A stretch of 20,080 nt of DNA from Paludibacteraceae bacterium (lineage in GTDB: Bacteria; Bacteroidota; Bacteroidia; Bacteroidales; Paludibacteraceae), in the NCBI GenBank assembly GCA_016302585.1, contig JAEDNI010000033.1, forward strand, positions 1-20,080. The letters are read 5' to 3'. The translations under genes and the position numbers were made by a program. The notes beneath the pieces are model-generated. The model did not search any database. It worked only from the letters and a program-made list of their open reading frames with translations, and had not been told where the DNA came from. Shown here piece by piece: positions 14,664-20,080 of this stretch (the first letter of the stretch is position 1; each line of letters begins with the position of its first letter).

Positions 14664-14750
14664 ATAATCTCTTTTGTCTTTTCTCTTTTTACTTTGAGCG
14701 AAGCGTTCTTTCTACTTTCTACTAAAATTTTTAATTTTCTATCTCTAAAA

Positions 14751-14782
14751 TTTGGTAGTGTCAAAAATTTGTTGTACCTTTG
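14751..14782 (+). promoter_or_regulatory. Ferredoxin promoter
   Basis: TTTG (14751-14754), a 20-base gap, then TACCTTTG (14775-14782), an exact Bacteroidota match. The ferredoxin leader would be about 115 nt. Confidence 0.83.
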
Positions 14783-14796
14783 CACCGAAAATGAAT

Positions 14797-14876
14797 CTGT
14801 CAGCGAGCAACGCGAGCGGTCTGTCAGTGAAACGGTCTGTCAGCGGAGCGGTCTAACAGTGAGTGAAACGAACGAT
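14797..14876 (+). repeat. Imperfect 16/24-bp repeats in the ferredoxin leader
   Basis: Four units start CTGTCAG or CTAACAG at 14797, 14821, 14837 and 14853 (lengths 24, 16, 16, 24). The first three end CGGT. GAGCGG and GAAACG words echo the infC-leader repeat. Confidence 0.75.
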
Positions 14877-14901
14877 CAAAAAATTTAATTTTTTATATAC
14901 T

Positions 14902-15069
14902 ATGGCTTACAAAATTTCTGACGACTGCATTGCTTGCGGTACTTGTATTGATGAATGCCCGCTGGGCGCTATTCATGAGGGTGACGAACACTATTCTATC
15001 GATCCGGAGGTTTGCGCGGAGTGCGGTACCTGTGCGGATGTTTGCCCCACCGGAGCAATCAGCCTCTAA
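14902..15069 (+). CDS. 2[4Fe-4S] ferredoxin
   Basis: This 55-residue electron carrier starts at the ATG 14902 (MAYKISDDCIACGTCIDECP), the normal length for a clostridial-type ferredoxin; the GTG at 14863 would add an unneeded AT-derived extension. Two CxxCxxCxxxCP motifs are complete: CIACGTCIDECP (9-20) and CAECGTCADVCP, separated by an acidic GDEHYSIDPEV linker. Such ferredoxins take electrons from PFOR and pass them to hydrogenase, Rnf or other partners. PFOR is encoded 1.5 kb downstream on the same strand, beyond an ATPase gene, which fits but does not prove a partnership. It has its own promoter and terminator, so it is expected to be a single-gene transcript. Confidence 0.95.
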   Translation: MAYKISDDCIACGTCIDECPLGAIHEGDEHYSIDPEVCAECGTCADVCPTGAISL

Positions 15070-15105
15070 AAAAGGTTCGCTTTTTTAATAAAAAAAGGCA
15101 GTTTT

Positions 15106-15139
15106 TGAGGAATTACGTCATGTAGTTCCTCATTTTTTT
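15106..15139 (+). terminator. Intrinsic terminator after ferredoxin
   Basis: TGAGGAATTAC (15106-15116) pairs with GTAGTTCCTCA (15122-15132) with one mismatch or G-T pair, followed by seven T. An AT-rich stretch precedes it. Confidence 0.87.
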
Positions 15140-15159
15140 GTAAAAAATGCACTAAACTA

Positions 15160-15190
15160 TTGCAAAATTAAAAAAAAAGCAGTAATTTTG
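15160..15190 (+). promoter_or_regulatory. Promoter for the ATPase gene
   Basis: TTG (15160-15162), a 20-base gap, then TAATTTTG (15183-15190), about 50 bases before the start codon. Confidence 0.7.
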
Positions 15191-15239
15191 CGCCAAATTT
15201 TCAAAAATTCATGCCGAAAGGTGTAGAATTTCTAATTTT

Positions 15240-16550
15240 TTGCATAAAATGGAGAAAATTGAAACTGTAACCGTAGAAGAGCTGGTTGTGGAAGAACAGC
15301 AGAAAGCTCCCATGTTAGACGCATTCTTTAGAATCCACGATTTCCTGGTGGCTCATTCCTTCATGCCTATCCGCAGGCAACTGATGGATGAAATCAATTG
15401 GGACCACCGCCTCATTGCTATCAAGGGTGGACGAGGAGTAGGAAAAACGGATTTTCTCCTTTCGCGCGTCAAAGAAATCGAAACCGAGTGGAAAAACACA
15501 CCTGAACCCGTAGTCAAAGGACGAAGAAAAAAGAGAAAACCGCTCTCGGAGATGCGTCCTTGTCTCTATGTGAACTTCAATGACTTCTATTTCACGGAGA
15601 ACTCGCTCCTGGATTTGGCACGTGAGTTTGTGAAGGAAGGCGGACGCTATCTGTTCCTGGATCAGCTCTTTAAATATCCGAACTGGTCGCGCGAACTCAA
15701 GCGCTGCTATAATCGCTTCAAAGCTCTGCATATCATCTTCTGCGCTACGCCCGTCATGCCGATCGACGAGGAGAATAACGACCTCAAGGATATTGCCGAG
15801 ACCTATAACCTGCGTGGTTTCTCGTTCCGCGAGTACCTGAACTTGCAGACAGGCTTGCGCTTCCAGTCCTATTCGCTGGAGGAACTCATGCAACGTCATG
15901 CTTCTATCTCGCGCGAGATATGCAGTCGCGTGCGCCCGCTCGATTATTTCAAGGCATATCTGCACCATGGGTATTATCCCTCTTATCTCGAGTCGAAGTC
16001 CTTCGAAGCGGAACTGCTCAAGACGATGAATAGCCAGCTGGAGGTGGATGTGCTGATGATTAAGCAGATCGATGTCACCTGTTTGCATAAGCTCCGCAAA
16101 CTGATGCAGATCTTGCTGCGCGAAGCGCCTTGTGCTCTTAACATCAGTAATATATCCGAGGAGATCGGGCTCAGTCGTGCAACCACGATGAACTATATCA
16201 AGTACCTCAAGGACTCCCGACTGATCAACCTCCTCTATCCGGAGGATAAGAGTTTCCCCATGAAGCCGACCAAACTCTATATCCACAATCCGAATGTCGC
16301 GCAGATGATCTTTACGCGCGAGATTCCGATGTTGGATCTGTATGAGACTTATTTCTACACGGCTGTGCATGGAGCACATAAGGTGAATGCTACCGATCGC
16401 TCGGCGATGTTCATCATCGACAATAAATATTATTTCGATGTGAAAGAAACATCCTCCAGTCGCGATACGATTCGTCCGACGGCTGTCGGTGATCTGGAAA
16501 CCGGTCGCGGCAACCAGATCCCGTTGTGGCTCTTAGGATTCTTGTACTAG
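15240..16550 (+). CDS. AAA_14/DUF4143-type ATPase with altered Walker B
   Basis: This 436-residue protein has the layout of the large AAA-14 plus DUF4143 family common in Bacteroidota. Walker A is GGRGVGKT (63-70); YLFLDQLFKYPNWSRELKR (138-156) is the Walker B region; GFSFREYLNL follows. A winged-helix-like segment (NISNISEEIGLSRATTMNYI) and a C-terminal half ending IPLWLLGFLY are also present. Two key positions differ from the family as I know it: the usual LDEVHKYPNW reads LDQLFKYPNW, so the catalytic Glu is Gln142, and the TGSS sensor region reads CATP. A basic insert (KGRRKKRK, 93-100) lies between Walker A and B. The physiological role is unknown; members have been suspected of mobile or defence roles without proof. 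The start could also be the ATG at 15249. Confidence 0.8.
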   Translation: MHKMEKIETVTVEELVVEEQQKAPMLDAFFRIHDFLVAHSFMPIRRQLMDEINWDHRLIAIKGGRGVGKTDFLLSRVKEIETEWKNTPEPVVKGRRKKRKPLSEMRPCLYVNFNDFYFTENSLLDLAREFVKEGGRYLFLDQLFKYPNWSRELKRCYNRFKALHIIFCATPVMPIDEENNDLKDIAETYNLRGFSFREYLNLQTGLRFQSYSLEELMQRHASISREICSRVRPLDYFKAYLHHGYYPSYLESKSFEAELLKTMNSQLEVDVLMIKQIDVTCLHKLRKLMQILLREAPCALNISNISEEIGLSRATTMNYIKYLKDSRLINLLYPEDKSFPMKPTKLYIHNPNVAQMIFTREIPMLDLYETYFYTAVHGAHKVNATDRSAMFIIDNKYYFDVKETSSSRDTIRPTAVGDLETGRGNQIPLWLLGFLY

Positions 16551-16589
16551 GATAACCTAGGTAAACCTAGGTAGACCTAGGCAGACCTA
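16547..16589 (+). repeat. 10-bp CCTAGG array at the ATPase stop codon
   Basis: CTAG recurs at 16547, 16557, 16567 and 16577, with a decayed fifth unit at 16586. The stop TAG (16548-16550) is inside the first unit. It has the same unit and period as the array after rplT at 8069. Confidence 0.93.
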
Positions 16590-16608
16590 AAAAAGACAAA
16601 CTGTTTCA

Positions 16609-16630
16609 AACAACAATAAAACAACAATAA
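16609..16630 (+). repeat. 11-bp duplication just before PFOR
   Basis: AACAACAATAA occurs twice in tandem (16609-16619, 16620-16630), ending one base before the PFOR ATG. Confidence 0.88.
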
Positions 16631-16631
16631 A

Positions 16632-19600
16632 ATGGCAAAAGAGAAAAAATTTATGACCATGGATGGTAACGCAGCTGCGGCGCATGTGGCTTACATGTTC
16701 ACCGAGGTAGCTGCTATCTATCCTATCACGCCGTCGTCTCCGATGGCAGAGAACGTGGACGAGTGGGCAGCCGCAGGTCGCAAGAACCTCTTCGGAGAGA
16801 CCGTACTCGTGCAGGAGATGCAGTCTGAGGCAGGTGCCGCAGGTGCTGTTCACGGTTCGCTGAACGCAGGTGCGCTCACCACCACTTTCACGGCTTCGCA
16901 GGGTCTGCTCCTCATGATCCCGAACATGTACAAGATTGCCGGTGAGCTCATCCCGTCCGTCTTCCATGTATCGGCTCGTACGCTGGCAAGCCACGTGCTC
17001 TGTATCTTCGGTGACCATCAGGATGTCATGGCTTGCCGCCAGACCGGCTTCGCTATGCTCGCTGAGGCTTCCGTACAAGAGGTGATGGACCTCGCAGGTG
17101 TGGCTCACTTGGCAACGATCAAGAGCCGCGTACCGTTCCTCAACTTCTTCGACGGCTTCCGTACCTCGCACGAGTACCAGAAGGTGGAGGCGATAGATAT
17201 GGAGGATCTCCGTCCGCTCGTTGATTGGCAAGCTGTTCAGGAGTTCCGTGAGCGTGCCCTCAGCCCGATGCGTCCTGAGATGCGCGGTATGGCGGAGAAC
17301 CCCGATGTCTTCTTCGCTCACCGCGAGAGCTGCAACCGTTACTACGACGCAGTGCCGGATATCGTTTCCGACTACATGAAGGAGATCAGCAAGATCACCG
17401 GCCGCGAGTACCGTCCGTTCAACTACTACGGTGCTCCCGACGCAGAGAATATCATCATCTGTATGGGTTCTGCTTGCGAGGCTATCCGCGAAGTCATCGA
17501 CTACGAGGCTGCTAAGGGTAATAAGAAACTCGGTATGATCAACGTACACCTCTATCGTCCGTTCAGCCTGAAGTACCTGAAAGAGGCGCTGCCGGCATCG
17601 GTGAAACGTATCTGCGTGCTTGACCGTACCAAAGAGCCGGGCGCTAACGGCGAACCGCTCTACCTCGATGTACGCGACGCACTCCTCGAGCTCGGACTCA
17701 AAGATCTGCTCGTGGTTGGCGGTCGTTACGGTCTGGGTTCCAACGATACCACTCCGGCGCAGATGTTGGCTGTCTTCGAGAACCTCGCTCTGCCCGAGCC
17801 GAAGAACCACTTCACCGTAGGTATCAACGATGACCTCACCTTCACTTCTCTGCCTGTTGGCGAGGAGATTGCGATGGGTGACGCTTCCCTCTTCCAGGCT
17901 AAGTTCTACGGTCTGGGTGCCGATGGTACCGTAGGTGCTAACAAGAACTCCGTGAAGATCATCGGTGACACGACCGACAAATACTGCCAGGCTTACTTCT
18001 CTTACGATAGTAAGAAATCCGGTGGATTCACCTGCTCGCACCTCCGTTTCGGCGACGAGCCTATCCACTCCACTTACCTCGTTACAACGCCTAACTTCGT
18101 GGCTTGCCACGTTCAGGCGTACCTCCAGATGTACGATGTCACCCGCGGTCTCCAGGACGGCGGTACGTTCCTCTTGAACACCATCTGGGAGGGAGACGAA
18201 CTCGTTAAGAACCTGCCGAACAAAGTGAAGAAATACTTCGCTGACCATAAGATTAAAGTTTATTACATCAACGCTACCAAGATTGCGCAGGAGATCGGTT
18301 TGGGCAACCGTACCAACACCATCCTCCAGTCTGCTTTCTTCCGTATCACCGAAGTCATCCCTGTTGAGAAGGCCGTTGAGGAGATGAAGCACTTCATCGT
18401 GAAGTCCTACGGCAAGAAGGGTGAGGATGTCGTTAATAAGAACTACGCAGCTGTGGACCGCGGCGGCGAGTATCAGGAGTTGGCTATCGATCCCGCATGG
18501 TCGAGCCTGCCTGCTGATCCGGCTAAGGACTACGGCGACGAGCCGGAGTTCATCACCAAGGTCGTTCGTCCAATCAACGGTCAGGACGGTGACCTCCTCC
18601 CGGTTAGCTCGTTCAAGGGCATCGAGGACGGTACATGGCCTGCAGGAACCGCTAAGTTCGAGAAACGTGGTGTGTCTGCCTTCGTTCCGGTTTGGACCGC
18701 AGACAACTGTATCGAGTGTAACAAGTGTGCGTATGTTTGTCCTCACGCTTGTATCCGTCCGTTCGTTTTGGATGAAAAGGAGTTAGCTGGGCTTAATTCC
18801 CTCCCTTGTGGGGAGGGCCAGGGTGGGGTTTCCACCCGCGAGATGAAAGCTCCGGCTGCCATGAAGGGTATGCACTTCCGTATGCAGGTCAGCGTTATGG
18901 ACTGCCTCGGCTGCGGCAACTGCGTCGATGTATGTCCGGGTAACCCGAAGACAGGCAAGGCGCTCCAGATGGTACCGCTCGAGGGACAACTCGGAGAGGC
19001 TGCCAACTGGGACTACTGCGTAGAGCACGTCGCTACCAAGCAACACCTCGTTGAACTCAACAACGTCAAGAACAGCCAGTTCGCAACGCCGCTCTTTGAG
19101 TTCTCCGGCGCTTGCTCCGGTTGCGGTGAGACTCCGTATCTGAAACTCATCAGCCAGCTCATCGGTGACCGCGAGATCATCGCTAACGCTACCGGTTGTA
19201 CCTCTATCTACTCCGGTTCTGTACCTTCTACTCCGTACACCAAGAACGAGAAGGGTCACGGTCCGGCTTGGTCTAACTCCCTCTTCGAGGACTTCTGCGA
19301 GTACGGTCTCGGTATGCAGATCGCCCACCGCAAACTGCGTGAGCGCCTCGCTGCACTCATGGAGAAGGGTCTGACCTGCGACGCCTGCTCGGCTGAACTC
19401 AAAGAGATGTTCCAGAAGTGGCTCGACAACCGCAATGACGCTAAGATCACCAACGACCTCTACGAGCCGATGGTGGCTGCTATGGAGAAATGCGGCTGCG
19501 ACACCTGCAAGGCTATCCTCGTTGAGAAAGACCATATCGTTAAACGCAGCCAGTGGATCGTCGGTGGTGACGGTGCTTCCTATGATATCGGTTACGGCGG

Positions 19601-20080
19601 ACTCGACCACGTCATCGCTTCCGGCGAAGATGTCAACATCCTCGTACTCGATACCGAGGTTTACTCCAACACCGGTGGTCAGGCTTCCAAGGCTACGCCG
19701 CTCGGCGCTATCGCTAAGTTCGCAGCTATGGGTAAACGTGTACGCAAGAAAGACCTCGGTATGATTGCTACCACCTACGGTTATGTCTATGTCGCACAGA
19801 TCGCTATGGGTGCTGACCAGGCGCAGACGCTGAAGGCTATCCGCGAGGCGGAGGCTTATCCCGGACCGTCGCTCATCATCGCTTATGCTCCGTGTATCAA
19901 CCACGGTCTGAAAGCAGGTATGGGCAAGAGCCAAGCCGAGGAGGCGAAGGCTGTTGAATGCGGCTACTGGCACCTCTGGCGCTACAACCCCGCACTCGAG
20001 GCAGAGGGCAAGAACCCGTTCTCGCTCGACTCCAAAGAGCCGCAGTGGGATAAGTTCCAAGACTACCTCAAGGGTGAGGT
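16632..20080 (+). CDS. nifJ: Pyruvate:ferredoxin (flavodoxin) oxidoreductase, partial at right edge
   Basis: PFOR oxidises pyruvate and CoA to acetyl-CoA and CO2, reducing ferredoxin. The frame is open for 1149 codons from ATG 16632 to the window end; homologues have about 1,170-1,200, so only a short tail is missing. Domain I begins MDGNAAAAHVAYMFTEVAAIYPITPSSPM. Two ferredoxin-type clusters follow, C693-x2-C696-x2-C699-x3-C703 and C758-x2-C761-x2-C764-x3-C768. Proximal-cluster residues (CSGCGE, NATGC) and the thiamine-diphosphate region (GGDGASYDIGYGG near 978, EVYSNTGGQASKATP) come next. A palindromic element is translated as NSLPCGEGQGGVS (722-734) between the two clusters. Codon use is GC-rich and regular, as in a highly expressed gene. 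It follows the ATPase gene by 81 bases; no own promoter was seen. Confidence 0.96.
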   Translation, partial: MAKEKKFMTMDGNAAAAHVAYMFTEVAAIYPITPSSPMAENVDEWAAAGRKNLFGETVLVQEMQSEAGAAGAVHGSLNAGALTTTFTASQGLLLMIPNMYKIAGELIPSVFHVSARTLASHVLCIFGDHQDVMACRQTGFAMLAEASVQEVMDLAGVAHLATIKSRVPFLNFFDGFRTSHEYQKVEAIDMEDLRPLVDWQAVQEFRERALSPMRPEMRGMAENPDVFFAHRESCNRYYDAVPDIVSDYMKEISKITGREYRPFNYYGAPDAENIIICMGSACEAIREVIDYEAAKGNKKLGMINVHLYRPFSLKYLKEALPASVKRICVLDRTKEPGANGEPLYLDVRDALLELGLKDLLVVGGRYGLGSNDTTPAQMLAVFENLALPEPKNHFTVGINDDLTFTSLPVGEEIAMGDASLFQAKFYGLGADGTVGANKNSVKIIGDTTDKYCQAYFSYDSKKSGGFTCSHLRFGDEPIHSTYLVTTPNFVACHVQAYLQMYDVTRGLQDGGTFLLNTIWEGDELVKNLPNKVKKYFADHKIKVYYINATKIAQEIGLGNRTNTILQSAFFRITEVIPVEKAVEEMKHFIVKSYGKKGEDVVNKNYAAVDRGGEYQELAIDPAWSSLPADPAKDYGDEPEFITKVVRPINGQDGDLLPVSSFKGIEDGTWPAGTAKFEKRGVSAFVPVWTADNCIECNKCAYVCPHACIRPFVLDEKELAGLNSLPCGEGQGGVSTREMKAPAAMKGMHFRMQVSVMDCLGCGNCVDVCPGNPKTGKALQMVPLEGQLGEAANWDYCVEHVATKQHLVELNNVKNSQFATPLFEFSGACSGCGETPYLKLISQLIGDREIIANATGCTSIYSGSVPSTPYTKNEKGHGPAWSNSLFEDFCEYGLGMQIAHRKLRERLAALMEKGLTCDACSAELKEMFQKWLDNRNDAKITNDLYEPMVAAMEKCGCDTCKAILVEKDHIVKRSQWIVGGDGASYDIGYGGLDHVIASGEDVNILVLDTEVYSNTGGQASKATPLGAIAKFAAMGKRVRKKDLGMIATTYGYVYVAQIAMGADQAQTLKAIREAEAYPGPSLIIAYAPCINHGLKAGMGKSQAEEAKAVECGYWHLWRYNPALEAEGKNPFSLDSKEPQWDKFQDYLKGE
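18796..18833. repeat. Palindromic G-rich element, copy G, inside PFOR
   Basis: CCCTCCCTTGTGGGGAGGG at 18799-18817, then CCAGGGTGGGGTT. The G-rich strand equals the mRNA, with four G-runs of 3-4 separated by 1-3 bases. In frame between the two [4Fe-4S] motifs. Confidence 0.9.

Larger units (their letters stand above)
14664..14901 (+). other. ruvC-ferredoxin intergenic region
   Basis: The region begins T-rich and then has one copy of CTTTGAGCGAAGCG (14692-14705) followed by TTCTTTCTACTTTCTAC, close to the array in the infC leader. A promoter at 14751-14782 and a repeated leader at 14797-14876 follow. Confidence 0.75.

Noticed and set aside
14694..14888. 64-codon frame before ferredoxin
   Set aside because: It spans the promoter and the repeated leader; its repetitive SVSE-type peptide simply reflects the DNA repeats.
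15315..16379. 354-codon minus-strand frame
   Set aside because: It is antisense to the ATPase, which has Walker A and a promoter of its own; the product is His/Arg-rich without domains.
16587..18746. Long 719-codon open frame on the minus strand
   Set aside because: It is antisense to the well-supported PFOR gene; the Arg/Val/Glu/Leu-rich product has no motifs and arises from PFOR's GC-rich codon bias. The same applies to 18783-20060 on the minus strand.
1937..18833. Palindromic elements as intrinsic terminators
   Set aside because: They are inside open coding sequence and lack a following T-run.

Overview
The window looks like a chromosomal segment of an anaerobic member of the Bacteroidota, probably order Bacteroidales. 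The evidence is five promoters of the Bacteroidota type (TTG or TTTG, a 20-bp gap, then TAnnTTTG), no obvious Shine-Dalgarno sites, and AT-rich start regions. Bacteroidota-type proteins include a PpiD-like PPIase, an AmpG-like carrier, OB-fold lipoproteins, and a nuclease with a C-terminal domain resembling type IX secretion sorting signals. Pyruvate:ferredoxin oxidoreductase and a 2[4Fe-4S] ferredoxin indicate anaerobic metabolism. A type IX signal would argue against the genus Bacteroides itself.

Layout. Positions 1-6302 (minus strand) form a tightly packed, probably co-transcribed run. In transcription order it holds a tandem OB-fold lipoprotein, a PpiD/SurA-like periplasmic chaperone, an AmpG-like MFS permease, phosphatidylserine synthase and a secreted endonuclease I that leaves the window at base 1. 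Positions 6460-8149 (plus) hold the infC-rpmI-rplT translation operon. Positions 8238-13368 (minus) hold a secreted EEP-family nuclease, NAD-dependent DNA ligase, a DUF6913-like protein and dapA, with overlapping or nearly touching ends. Positions 13499-14663 (plus) hold a DivIC/FtsB-like division protein, an unannotated 54-residue membrane protein and ruvC. Positions 14902-20080 (plus) hold a ferredoxin, an AAA_14/DUF4143-type ATPase and a nearly complete PFOR (nifJ) that runs off the right end.

The most unusual content is repetitive DNA of two kinds. (1) Seven copies of a short G/C-rich palindromic element, about 30-40 bp (core CCCTCCC-TTGAG-GGGAGGG plus a G-rich tail), lie in frame inside coding sequences: two in the permease gene, two in dapA, two in ligA and one in PFOR. 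They are translated in either orientation into short Pro/Ser/Gly/Glu-rich inserts at apparent surface loops or a C-terminus. The G-rich strand of several copies fits a G-quadruplex motif. This resembles the protein-coding palindromic elements of Rickettsia. (2) Many gene junctions carry tandem arrays with a locus-specific unit (7, 8, 10, 11, 16-24 or 23 bp), often starting at or containing the stop codon of the preceding gene.

Other points: infC has no ATG, GTG or TTG at a plausible start, so an AUA/AUU-type start is inferred. The PpiD-like protein lacks the recognisable parvulin active site. The ATPase has Gln where the Walker B Glu is expected.
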